64,000 nucleotides of DNA from the NCBI RefSeq assembly GCF_000374185.1, contig NZ_KB910518.1:5174300-5238299 (forward strand). The letters run 5' to 3'. Shown one piece after another: positions 17,631-25,788 of the stretch. The translations under genes and the position numbers were made by a program. This stretch comes from Paenibacillus sp. HW567. Its GTDB lineage: Bacteria > Bacillota > Bacilli > Paenibacillales > Paenibacillaceae. Positions within the stretch are counted from its first letter, which is position 1; the number at the start of each line of letters is the position of its first letter. The notes under the pieces are model-generated. The model was not told where the DNA came from. It searched no databases and was given only the letters and a program-made list of their open reading frames with translations.

Positions 17631-19446
17631 AGGTAGGCTCCTCCTCTCCCAAATCAGGGAAACATACGGTCACAGTTGTCCGGGCACCCTCTTCGCTTTC
17701 CACCCGGACACCATGCGGCGCTCCATACAGCAGCATCATTCTCTCATGAATGCTCCGAAGGCCAAAAGACTGCGACGAGCTGTCTGTATGCAGCAAATCA
17801 CTCTGGATCTGCTGCAGCCGCTCCGGCGGAATGCCCCGGCCATTGTCCGCTACTACGGCGCGGAGAATCTCGCCTTCCTTGAACAGTTGAATGGAGATGT
17901 GATTATCGCTCCGGTCTGTTCTCATCCCGTGGAGAATATAGTTCTCGACGATGGGCTGCAGTGACATCTTCAGGACTACCCGCCCCTCCAGCTCCTTCGG
18001 ACAATGCAGCTCATAAGAGAATTTGTCCTTGTACCGGATGCGGAACAGCTCCAGATACAGCCGGCAGGCTTCAAGCTCATCCTTCATCGTGTGTTTGCTC
18101 TTGGGATGGACATAGCTTTTGAACAGAACAGACAGGCTGTAGATCATCTCTCCTACATCGGGCGCCCCTTGGGAGATCGCGCGCATGCGGATTACCTCCA
18201 GTGTATTGTATAGGAAATGCGGGTTGACTCTGGCCTCAAGCGCTGAGATTTCGCTGTGCTTCTGCTTGATCTCGGCCTTAAAGACACGGTCGATATAGAG
18301 ATTAAGCTCATCCAGCATATCATTGAAGCTTTTGGAGATTTGACCCAGCTCGTCTTCCTTCACATCCGTGATCCGGGCGGCAAGGTCCCCATTCTTCACC
18401 TTGCGGGTAAAACGGATAATATTATGCGCCCGGTAGGCGAAGTTGCTGATGAACAGGGATGGCGTAATCACCGCAAACAGAATACAGATCAGGCAGATGA
18501 TAATAATCATGTTGCGCAGACCTCTATAAGTCGCTGCAAGCTCCTGTTCCGGGACTGCGCTTAGCACCGTGAAGCCGCCCTGGCTGTGTGTCAGCTTCGT
18601 GATCATCATCCCGTTTACTTCTTCACCGTCTGAAAAGACCGCTTCAACCTGTTCAGGATAGGGGTACTTCTTGCCGTAGAGCTTCCCGGAGCTGTCGAAT
18701 AACACGTCGTTGTCCGCCGAGAGCACAACAATGTTGCCTTTGAAATCATCCTTGTAGTCGCCCATACTCTCCCAGATATGCTCCGCATCATAGAACACCA
18801 GCAATTGCCCGATATTGCGCAGCGATTGCTTGTCATTGATAGGAACCCGGATCGAGAACATAGGGGAATCCGCGAGGGAAATGGTTTTGCGGACCCAGAT
18901 GTTCGGAGCGGTCACGCTGCTGGCTTCTTCCAGATACAAGGCATCCGGGACAAGCGAACGTGCCGCATTGGTAGAGATAATATTGAAATTCTGCCGTTCA
19001 TTGAATACATACAACTGCTGTTTGGCTGAGCTGTAGAGCAGCAGCCTGCGGATATCCGGATCATCCTCCAGCTTGTTGCGGAAAAATTGCACGCTGTCTG
19101 TAGTGATGCTGCTCTCATTCAGATACCGGTCCAGCCTGTAGGTTACATAGTCCTGATATGGATGCTCCAGCAGATAGGACGTATTGGAGGCAAGCTCACT
19201 GTCCCTGTAGACATCGCGCATCATCGTCTGTACGGCATCATATTTATTCTGCATATAGTTGTTCACACTCTCGACGGTCCGCTTCTGAATATCCAGTTGC
19301 CTTTGCACCACGGGCTGCGACATTAAGAGGAACATCAGATAGGAGAACGTAATCGTGGTGAACACGGCAATTATGGAGAAGATCAGGATGATCTTCATAA
19401 ACAGATTGTTCTTGAAATGCTTCTTATACCATTTCGGAAGCAGCAT
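17623..19446 (-). CDS. Sensor histidine kinase, YesM-type
   Basis: A 607-aa membrane kinase with two membrane segments (about 20-42 and 310-332) around an extracytoplasmic sensor domain, then a HAMP domain, a His_kinase domain with phospho-acceptor His in ARVNPHFLYNTL, and an ATPase domain with the N box and DNGRGIPP. The family senses external carbohydrates, or a binding protein loaded with them. AGGAGGG lies about 12 bases before the ATG. A structured intergenic repeat (19567-19754) lies upstream of this gene. Confidence 0.93.
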   Translation of the reverse strand: MLLPKWYKKHFKNNLFMKIILIFSIIAVFTTITFSYLMFLLMSQPVVQRQLDIQKRTVESVNNYMQNKYDAVQTMMRDVYRDSELASNTSYLLEHPYQDYVTYRLDRYLNESSITTDSVQFFRNKLEDDPDIRRLLLYSSAKQQLYVFNERQNFNIISTNAARSLVPDALYLEEASSVTAPNIWVRKTISLADSPMFSIRVPINDKQSLRNIGQLLVFYDAEHIWESMGDYKDDFKGNIVVLSADNDVLFDSSGKLYGKKYPYPEQVEAVFSDGEEVNGMMITKLTHSQGGFTVLSAVPEQELAATYRGLRNMIIIICLICILFAVITPSLFISNFAYRAHNIIRFTRKVKNGDLAARITDVKEDELGQISKSFNDMLDELNLYIDRVFKAEIKQKHSEISALEARVNPHFLYNTLEVIRMRAISQGAPDVGEMIYSLSVLFKSYVHPKSKHTMKDELEACRLYLELFRIRYKDKFSYELHCPKELEGRVVLKMSLQPIVENYILHGMRTDRSDNHISIQLFKEGEILRAVVADNGRGIPPERLQQIQSDLLHTDSSSQSFGLRSIHERMMLLYGAPHGVRVESEEGARTTVTVCFPDLGEEEPTYV

Positions 19447-19566
19447 ATTCCCGGAAGTCCCTCCTGCTCTTGTTGCCTAGTGAACTACACTTCATTATAT
19501 ATGTTTTGTCGGCTCCAAACTTCTTCTCACTTCTTACTGAATAAAAGATTTATCAAAGCGGCTTGG

Positions 19567-19754
19567 ATCGTGATTGCAGAGAATGTTTGGACTTCCGGCC
19601 GCTGTTATGTTTAGATTTCTCTGATTGGAACCGCTGATCGCAGTAGAAATCCAAACATAGCTTATGCTTACGATGCCAGCTTTCCTACGGAAAGCTCTCA
19701 GGCGGACGCTACCGCTCCTACAGTTCCAAACTTCTCCTCCACCACTTCTGCCTT
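19567..19754. repeat. Structured intergenic repeat, copy A
   Basis: One of three related elements here. Shared blocks are GAATGTTTGGACTTCCGGCC on the left and GCTCC..CAGTTCCAAACTTC on the right. Between them an inverted repeat (TATGTTTAGATTTC at 19606 onward and GAAATCCAAACATA at 19645 onward) forms the central arm. Compared with the other copies it carries an extra perfect hairpin, AGCTTTCC-TAC-GGAAAGCT, just before the GGCGG..ACCGC hairpin. A piece resembling the right end recurs at 19511-19536. It lies about 120 bases upstream of the yesM-like gene. The gap 19447-19895 holds nothing else I can identify. Confidence 0.85.
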
Positions 19755-19895
19755 TTTGTAGTAATTAAATTAATTATATACTTCAACAATAAGCTATGGT
19801 CACTGGCGCAAACAGGGTAAAAAATAAAGGTTTACTGTAAAAATTAAAGGCAGAGAGCCTCCTCTATCCGCCTGTTTGATAGAATTTCACTTTTT

Positions 19896-20131
19896 CGGAG
19901 CTGAACGGAAAGGGGCATACGCTGGTGGCTGTGCTGCATGATTTGAATCATGCAGCCAGATACGCCACACATCTCATTGCGATGAAGAACGGGGCAATTG
20001 CCGCACAGGGCCATCCCCGGGACATTGTTACGGAGAAACTGGTTGAGGAAGTATTTAATCTGTCCTGCAAAATCATTGAAGACCCGGTTACAGGCACTCC
20101 GCTGGTGGTTCCGGTTGGCAAACGCCGCTAG
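19896..20131 (+). pseudogene. 3' remnant of an iron-siderophore ABC transporter ATPase
   Basis: The frame reads ELNGKGHTLVAVLHDLNHAA, then a stretch typical of the C-terminal quarter of FecE/FhuC/YusV ATPases (H-loop histidine in LHDLNHAARYA, then an IAMKNGAI strand), and ends in a normal stop. Walker A, the signature motif and Walker B are absent, and similarity stops abruptly near 19896, so about 80 residues of a roughly 260-residue protein remain. It cannot be functional alone. The possible GTG start at 19925 has no ribosome binding site. Its stop overlaps the convergent nitroreductase gene by 4 bases, suggesting a deletion that brought the two together. Confidence 0.85.
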
Positions 20132-21330
20132 TTGCTGATGATTAACTCCTGCACATCCCGCCGCATGCTTAACGGCACCTCGTTAAGCGGGGTTCCCAGA
20201 CGCACGAGCATCTGAATGGTTCCGCCGCCGGGGGCATAGCTCCGGTGAATATCGCTGTAGATCCCGTTCATCTCGGGATACTCCTCGATGGCCTGGCTTA
20301 ACGGCTGCATCGCCAGACCCAGGCGGTGGGCGGTCAGGATTAGCCTGCTGTACAGCATCCCGCTTCTGACCTGGCTTGTGCGGCTGTTATCGCCGCTGAC
20401 AATCAGTGCGTAAGCAGGCGTTTTGTCCACAGAGGCTTCCGTTGACTGAATAAGCTGGTCGGAAGCAGCCTGTCCCTTGTTCAGCGACGGTAACAAGGTT
20501 ACAGCGCCCTGCAGGACATGGCGCATGAGCCCGCTGGTTCCTTGGCCTTCCACGGAGAAGCCGTAGCGGTATTTATTCTTTTCCCGCTCATTGGCACGGA
20601 AGATTTGGGCCGTCTCCTCCATTACACGGTCAACCCCCGCCTCTACCTTAGCCGCTTGATTGGCATAGTCTGCAAGCTTCTGCATATTACCGGCATCCTG
20701 AAATACCTCAATGGTCATGTCACTGTCTTTGTTAATGCCCTTTAGCTCCTGCACTTGCGAATCAGTCAGCGGATCTGGCTTATAGCCTCCCCTGTTCGTA
20801 TCCGGCTGGAACAAATATGGATAGAGCGGCCCGGCAGCGGCGCTGATCTTCGTGAGAGTAATTCTTGCAACGGGTTTGCTGTCCATGCTCCCGGCAAGCC
20901 TGCTCTCCTCATACTCCCCTTCAGGAAACAGCTTGATGGCAGCATCATAACCCAGCTCCGCTCCGGCAATCCGAATATACTCCAGAAAGGTTCCCTGTGA
21001 AACCATAAACTGCCGTGCGTCGGGATCAACTGCCGGAGATACGCGCGAGCTGTCCGCATACAGCGAAAAAACCATGTCATTATTAGGATCGAGCTTGATC
21101 CGCCAAGGCTGCATATTATGCCCGCTGGCAGCAAGCAGACCATGGGCGGTTAGCTGCAGTCTGGGATCAGCCATTTTCGCGGAATAACCGGGTTTCCAGG
21201 GCTGCAAATAACGCTGCTGGGTGAACACTCCACTGATGAGCAGCAAGGCGGCAAACACGACAGCGACCAGACCGGCAATGCCCGAGACAACGATCAACAT
21301 AACCTTTTTCCCCCGTTTCTTCCCTTTCAC
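20128..21330 (-). CDS. Membrane-anchored nitroreductase-family protein (Acg-like)
   Basis: A 400-aa protein with one N-terminal membrane segment (about residues 9-33) followed by a nitroreductase-like fold. The segment AASGHNMQPWRI matches the Acg/tandem nitroreductase group, where an NxQPW block sits near the flavin site. A second half has an RLILTAHRLGLAMQPLSQ helix. Family members bind FMN or sequester it; the reaction is not predictable. It starts with GTG at 21330, AAGGGGTG 8 bases upstream. It is 15 bases downstream of the TetR gene and should be co-transcribed with it and controlled from the palindrome at 22028-22052. Confidence 0.8.
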   Translation of the reverse strand: MKGKKRGKKVMLIVVSGIAGLVAVVFAALLLISGVFTQQRYLQPWKPGYSAKMADPRLQLTAHGLLAASGHNMQPWRIKLDPNNDMVFSLYADSSRVSPAVDPDARQFMVSQGTFLEYIRIAGAELGYDAAIKLFPEGEYEESRLAGSMDSKPVARITLTKISAAAGPLYPYLFQPDTNRGGYKPDPLTDSQVQELKGINKDSDMTIEVFQDAGNMQKLADYANQAAKVEAGVDRVMEETAQIFRANEREKNKYRYGFSVEGQGTSGLMRHVLQGAVTLLPSLNKGQAASDQLIQSTEASVDKTPAYALIVSGDNSRTSQVRSGMLYSRLILTAHRLGLAMQPLSQAIEEYPEMNGIYSDIHRSYAPGGGTIQMLVRLGTPLNEVPLSMRRDVQELIISN

Positions 21331-21345
21331 TTGAGAGCACCCCTT

Positions 21346-21993
21346 CTATACGCTTATAGATTCAACCATTAGGCTAAAAGCTGCCGCAACCAGCTCATCC
21401 GGCGTTGTTCCATGCATATGACGGAGATAATTCTCCTTCTTCAGCGCTGTGTTCAGCACACCCACGACGCTCGACCACAGCATAAGTGCGGTATGTACAA
21501 CGTTAAGCTCCTTACGGATTACTCCTTCGTCCATTCCCCGCCACAGCATCCCGATTAAATGCTCTGTGATCTCTTCCCCCAGGGCATAACATTCTTCTCT
21601 CGTCTTGTCGGCAGCTTCGGCAATGAAGTCATCTTCCGCCGTCTCATATTGAATCATCGCTTCGAAATATTCCGGATGCTCCTTGCTGAACCGGTAAAAT
21701 ACATCACCCATCTGCCGGATACTCCCCAAAGCGTTGGCAGCCGGATTCTCACGGATGTCTTGCCGCAGCATCTCCAGCATCAGCCTGTAGCCCCGGGTCA
21801 TAATCTCAAAATAAATCTGTTCCTTGCTGCTGAAGTAGACGTACAAGGTTCTTTTGCTGAACTCTGCCGCCTTGGCCACATCATCCATCGTCGCTTGATT
21901 ATATCCCTTGGCAAAAAAGACCGCCTCCGCCGCCTCGATAATATCGTTCCTGCGGATTTCCTTCTCTTTCTCTCTGCGCTCTCCGCTTCCCAT
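21346..21993 (-). CDS. TetR/AcrR-family repressor
   Basis: A 215-aa regulator. N-terminal helix-turn-helix: IIEAAEAVFFAKGYNQATMD then VAKAAEFSKRTLYVYF with the typical YxYF ending and KEQIY. The variable C-terminal ligand domain follows. GGGGGTG precedes the ATG. A perfect 11-bp inverted repeat lies 35 bases upstream of the start, so autorepression of this gene and the nitroreductase gene is likely. The ligand is unknown. Confidence 0.92.
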   Translation of the reverse strand: MGSGERREKEKEIRRNDIIEAAEAVFFAKGYNQATMDDVAKAAEFSKRTLYVYFSSKEQIYFEIMTRGYRLMLEMLRQDIRENPAANALGSIRQMGDVFYRFSKEHPEYFEAMIQYETAEDDFIAEAADKTREECYALGEEITEHLIGMLWRGMDEGVIRKELNVVHTALMLWSSVVGVLNTALKKENYLRHMHGTTPDELVAAAFSLMVESISV

Positions 21994-22027
21994 CCTGTCA
22001 CCCCCTTAAACTTGCACCGCATTGTTA

Positions 22028-22052
22028 CAAAGTAAACTATGAGTTTACTTTG
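22028..22052. promoter_or_regulatory. Palindromic operator of the TetR regulator
   Basis: A perfect inverted repeat, CAAAGTAAACT-ATG-AGTTTACTTTG, with 11-bp arms and a 3-base centre. The length and position, 35 bases upstream of the TetR-family start codon, are typical of autoregulated TetR operators. The binding partner is inferred from position. Confidence 0.75.
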
Positions 22053-22157
22053 CACTTCATTTAAGTCTCCTGTCTGTGAGATTCCTTACAGTGAATGAAC
22101 TTTACCGGAACTGGACACAGTAACAGCAGGTCTGGGACAACTTTTAGGAGGGCAACG

Positions 22158-22283
22158 ATGGACACACACGAGTTCGTAGAGAGGTTTCGGGAGAATATGA
22201 AGAAGGCTGAGAAGAACAAACGCCGCGGCAAAGGCTCGCCGGAAGCGAGACTGTCGAACAAACAGCATAGCACCAACAAATAA
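22158..22283 (+). CDS. DUF4023-family small protein, 41 aa
   Basis: A short hydrophilic protein beginning MDTHEFVERFRENMKKAE, then a Lys/Arg/Gly-rich tail ending in SNKQHSTNK. This matches the DUF4023 family of about 40-residue proteins in Bacillales, of unknown function. AGGAGGG lies 6 bases before the ATG, and a strong terminator follows at 22337-22386. A longer reading from 22095 in the same frame has no ribosome binding site. Confidence 0.8.
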   Translation: MDTHEFVERFRENMKKAEKNKRRGKGSPEARLSNKQHSTNK

Positions 22284-22336
22284 GTGCCGGGAACGGCCGC
22301 CCCGATTCAGCGGGAGGTATCTATATTTGCACAAAA

Positions 22337-22386
22337 GGGATGTCCGCAAAGCCACTTTTTTGGCTCTGGCGGACATCCCTTTTTAT
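22337..22386 (+). terminator. Rho-independent terminator
   Basis: GGGATGTCCGC and its exact complement at 22369-22379, with an inner AGCC/GGCT pairing, preceded by A4 and followed by a T run. It ends the DUF4023 transcript. Confidence 0.9.
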
Positions 22387-22401
22387 ACAATAGACATCCA
22401 T

Positions 22402-22513
22402 GCCGCTCTTTCGCGGCACTTCAGACGATGAAATTTCATAGAAGACCCTCAATTTGGCTTCGCCAAATTCGAGGCTTCCATAACAATGTCCTCTGTTCGG
22501 ACATCGTTATTTC
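22402..22513. repeat. Run of three consecutive hairpins
   Basis: Three adjacent inverted repeats: GCCGC-TCTTTC-GCGGC; a long one centred on AATTTGGC-TTC-GCCAAATT whose stem extends outward through CCTC/GAGG and GAAG/CTTCC; and ATAACAATGTCC-TCTGTTC-GGACATCGTTAT with one mismatch. They fill the space between the DUF4023 terminator and the 3' end of the stalk-domain gene. None has a clear T tail on the reverse strand. They may be a composite palindromic intergenic repeat; no second copy is seen in this window. Confidence 0.7.
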
Positions 22514-22528
22514 AGGATAGGAATAATC

Positions 22529-23245
22529 TTATTTGCTCAGTTTAGCAACACTTGCAGCTACTTTCTCCAGCTTCGCTTTGCTCAGTGTTTTATCCGGCGA
22601 GCTAAGCGTAACGTAACGGTCATCCAGCTTGAAGGTAAGCATCGGGATATCCGAAGGGGTATACCATTTGCCCTCAGCTCCGGTCGAAAGCTTCACTGTC
22701 GTACCTTTGTAATCATAGGAGTAGTCCCGTGGTGAAATCTCCACGCTCATATGCTTGAAGAGGAATCTTACGCCATCGGAGCCTTGGGCTGCCTTCTGGA
22801 ACACATCTCCGCTGATCATTTGCGTCGGCGCATAGGCGGTTTCGAAGCCCTGGAAGGCTGCGAAGGCTTTGGTGATTGCTTCTTTTTGTGCGGCGCTGTA
22901 TTGTACTGCGGCCAAGGTGATTGCTGAACCGTTACCCGGTGTTGTTGTGCCTGCTGCTGAACCCAAAACCACCTGATTAGTGGAAGGATCGAAGGTTACC
23001 GGCACCTTCAGCGCATCCGCCATCGCACGGACAGGGAGGTAAGTCGTATCTTTGTATGTGATTGGTGCGAGCGTTTTTCCATTGCTATCGACTGGTGTAT
23101 ACTCCGCACCGTTCACTGTAAAGCCGATGCTGTGATTCAGGTATGCACTGATCTTCTGCATGTTCGTACCCGCATATACCCCCGCCGAGCCTGTCACTGC
23201 CATTCCGAATACCATTGTTGCTATGATCATTTTTTTGCTTTTCAT
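22529..23245 (-). CDS. Secreted copper-amine-oxidase-N-like (stalk domain) protein
   Basis: A 238-aa exported protein. The signal peptide ends near VYAGTN. Residues about 35-95 match the copper amine oxidase N-terminal / stalk domain (FTVNGAEYTPVDS, then YLPVRAMADAL and VTFDPSTNQVVL), common in Paenibacillus surface proteins. The remainder is a DUF-like domain I cannot name. AAGGAG lies about 10 bases before the ATG. No catalytic oxidase domain is present, so copper chemistry is not implied. Its role is unknown. Confidence 0.82.
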   Translation of the reverse strand: MKSKKMIIATMVFGMAVTGSAGVYAGTNMQKISAYLNHSIGFTVNGAEYTPVDSNGKTLAPITYKDTTYLPVRAMADALKVPVTFDPSTNQVVLGSAAGTTTPGNGSAITLAAVQYSAAQKEAITKAFAAFQGFETAYAPTQMISGDVFQKAAQGSDGVRFLFKHMSVEISPRDYSYDYKGTTVKLSTGAEGKWYTPSDIPMLTFKLDDRYVTLSSPDKTLSKAKLEKVAASVAKLSK

Positions 23246-23299
23246 TGATTATCGTCTCCTTGTAAAGTTCATGTATGGTGTTCCTTGCTATGATTCAAT

Positions 23300-23866
23300 T
23301 TAATCATGAACTTGTTTCGAACTTGTATCGTGATTGTAAAGAAGTGATTCCAAAGCAGTTGCCGGTATTTTATACACCTCAGTGTACAAAATTTCTCTGA
23401 ACCGCCCGAACTCCTGCCGGCTTACGGCCTGGGGATAGGTCATGATCATCAGCGGCAGATCGGCCTGTCCCTCACGCAGCGGCGGCTGCACATAAGGAAA
23501 AGGATTCAGATGAAAACCCAGACGCTCGTAAAAGCCGACTCTGCGCAGCTCAAGCTCACCTTCCGGCGGCTCCACCTCCAGCACAACGGGCTTGTCCGAA
23601 CGGCTAAGATACGAATTCATCAGTTTTTTACCGATTCCGCCGCCTCTAATCTCCGGGTTCACCGCGATGTGCTCAACAAACCGCAGCTCAGGGAACTCCC
23701 ATGCCGCCAAAAAAGCCACTATCCTGCCTTCAGCATCCCGCTCGGTGTATATATGGTAATTCGGATTGTCCAGCAAGGACTTTTGTCCGCTGTAGGTTCT
23801 GAGCTCACTGACTGGAAAAGAAGCCTCCATTATGGCGAATATTTCATCAAACACTGTAGGATTCAT
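23300..23866 (-). CDS. GNAT-family N-acetyltransferase
   Basis: A 188-aa protein with the acetyl-CoA binding block EIRGGGIGKKLMNSYL (the R/Q-x-x-G-x-G/A pattern) preceded by strand VEHIAVNPE, and motif B YERLGFHLNPFPY. The substrate is unknown. The ribosome binding site before the ATG is weak. It is divergent from the acyl-CoA ligase gene, with 269 bases between them. Confidence 0.87.
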   Translation of the reverse strand: MNPTVFDEIFAIMEASFPVSELRTYSGQKSLLDNPNYHIYTERDAEGRIVAFLAAWEFPELRFVEHIAVNPEIRGGGIGKKLMNSYLSRSDKPVVLEVEPPEGELELRRVGFYERLGFHLNPFPYVQPPLREGQADLPLMIMTYPQAVSRQEFGRFREILYTEVYKIPATALESLLYNHDTSSKQVHD

Positions 23867-23928
23867 TAATTTTCTACCCGCTTTCTGGTTAATTCCTGTA
23901 TTATAGCAAACAAGTAGAAACGGCTACA

Positions 23929-23947
23929 CCGTCCTTAAAAAGGACGG
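23929..23947. other. Perfect hairpin in a divergent intergenic region
   Basis: CCGTCCTT-AAA-AAGGACGG, 8-bp arms, between the GNAT start and the acyl-CoA ligase start. It could be an operator, a leftover terminator or a small repeat. No T tail follows, so termination is the weakest reading. Confidence 0.5.
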
Positions 23948-24135
23948 TATCCGTTTCAGGGAGAAATATAAGGATAAAGTATAGCGTGAAACTTATACTT
24001 TCTTATATTTTTAAAATAGTCACAGAACATTCGCTACTGCCAGTCCTTTCATTTAGAACCTGGTACTAGGAGAACGTGCTATACTGTAGATATTAGAAAC
24101 CATTATGTTTATATAGGAGATAGGAGAGGTTCGTT

Positions 24136-25728
24136 TTGGAGAATACACGCTGGGTTGCACCTGAATTCTACAATATCACTTCGGAAATGGAACAGCATCC
24201 CGCCGATAAGCCTGCGCTTAAATGGTTGCATGAGAATGGAGATTATGAAGAAATTACTTACGGTGAGTTGATGAAGCAGGCAAGCCGGCTTGCCGGGGGA
24301 CTGTCCGGGCTTGGGCTTGAAAAGGGTGACCGGGTGCTCGTAATGGTACCGCGCAGCATTATCGCTTACGTTATTTATCTGGCATGTCTGAAGCTGGGGC
24401 TTGCCGTTATCCCTTCCTCCGAAATGCTGCGGGCCAAGGACCTGGCCTACCGGCTGCGGCACTCTGAGGCCAGAGCTGTTATCGTCTGGTCCGAGGTAAC
24501 CGGAGAAGTCAATAAAATCACCGACGATCTGCCTGCACTGGATTACCGGCTCTCCGTCGGCGGCGCCGAAGTTGACCCGCTGGGCGGATGGACCGGTCTG
24601 GAGAACCTGATGAACGGCCAGCCGGACAGCTTCCCTACGGTTGCCAGCCGCCGCGAGGATATCGCCATCCTGGCTTATACCTCCGGAACAACGGGCAACC
24701 CTAAGGCTGTCGTCCATACCCACGCCTGGGGATATGCCCATCTGCGGATCGTTTCGTCGCTGTGGATGGATATTCAGGAGTCGGATATCGTGTGGGCAAC
24801 CGCCGCACCAGGCTGGCAAAAATGGATCTGGAGTCCGTTCCTGACCGTTCTCGGCAATGGCGCAACAGGTTTTGTCTACAATGGATCTTTCCACCCGCAC
24901 CGTTACTTGCAGTTGCTTCAGGATCAGGGCATCCAGGTATTATGCTGCACACCGACGGAGTACCGCCTGATGGCCAAGACGGAAGGGCTGTCGAGGTTTG
25001 ACCTGTCGAAGCTGCGCTGCGCAGTGTCCGCCGGCGAGCCGCTTAACCAGGAGGTGATCAACGCCTTCCAGCAGCATTTCGGGATTACGATCCGCGACGG
25101 CTACGGGCAGACGGAGAGCACGCTGATCATCGCGGCGCTGAAGGGCGAACCGCTACGTGTCGGTTCTATGGGCAAGTCGATTGCACCGGGCATTGTAGAG
25201 GTGGTTGACGAAGACGGCCTGCCGCTGCCTGCGGGAGAGGTTGGAGATATTGCCGTGCATCTTAGCATGCCAGCCTTGTTCCAGAGCTATTACAAGGACC
25301 CTGAACGGAAGGCTAACAGCTCGCATGGGGAGTATTTTATCACCGGGGACCGGGCGCGTAAGGATGAGGAAGGTTATTTCTGGTTCGAGGGCCGGGGCGA
25401 CGATATTATCATCAGCTCAGGTTATACCATCGGACCGTTTGAAGTAGAAGAGGCACTGATGAAGCACGCTTTGGTCAAGGAATGTGCTGTTGTGGCCAGC
25501 CCGGACGAAATTCGCGGCTCCATTGTAAAAGCCTTCGTTGTACTGAAAGACGGCCACACCGGTACACCTGAACTGGTACGGGAGCTGCAAGCCTCCGTCA
25601 AAGAGTGGACCGCTCCCTACAAGTACCCGCGTAAAATCGAATTCATCGTCGACCTTCCGAAAACCGCCTCCGGCAAGATTCGAAGAGTCGCGCTGCGCGA
25701 TCTGGAAAAGAAGGCCGCCCAGAAGTAA
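24136..25728 (+). CDS. Acyl-CoA synthetase (AMP-forming), acetate/medium-chain type
   Basis: A 530-aa member of the adenylate-forming family that activates a carboxylic acid to acyl-AMP and then acyl-CoA. Motifs: P-loop-like YTSGTTGNPKAVVHTH, GYGQTES, GDRARKDEEGYFWFEGR hinge region, and the catalytic Lys in KTASGKIRR near the C terminus. It is closest in layout to the MACS/YtcI group. The start is TTG at 24136 with TAGGAGAGG about 6 bases upstream. Single-gene unit ended by the terminator at 25751-25781. The chain length of the substrate is not evident. Confidence 0.9.
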   Translation: MENTRWVAPEFYNITSEMEQHPADKPALKWLHENGDYEEITYGELMKQASRLAGGLSGLGLEKGDRVLVMVPRSIIAYVIYLACLKLGLAVIPSSEMLRAKDLAYRLRHSEARAVIVWSEVTGEVNKITDDLPALDYRLSVGGAEVDPLGGWTGLENLMNGQPDSFPTVASRREDIAILAYTSGTTGNPKAVVHTHAWGYAHLRIVSSLWMDIQESDIVWATAAPGWQKWIWSPFLTVLGNGATGFVYNGSFHPHRYLQLLQDQGIQVLCCTPTEYRLMAKTEGLSRFDLSKLRCAVSAGEPLNQEVINAFQQHFGITIRDGYGQTESTLIIAALKGEPLRVGSMGKSIAPGIVEVVDEDGLPLPAGEVGDIAVHLSMPALFQSYYKDPERKANSSHGEYFITGDRARKDEEGYFWFEGRGDDIIISSGYTIGPFEVEEALMKHALVKECAVVASPDEIRGSIVKAFVVLKDGHTGTPELVRELQASVKEWTAPYKYPRKIEFIVDLPKTASGKIRRVALRDLEKKAAQK

Positions 25729-25750
25729 CACCAGGCCTGCTGATACAACA

Positions 25751-25781
25751 ACGGGTACCCCGCATGTTGAAGGGTACCCGT
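25751..25781. terminator. Bidirectional terminator
   Basis: ACGGGTACCC and its exact complement GGGTACCCGT with an 11-base loop, followed by TATAATTTT. It lies between the convergent acyl-CoA ligase and SMI1-like genes. Confidence 0.8.
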
Positions 25782-25788
25782 TATAATT

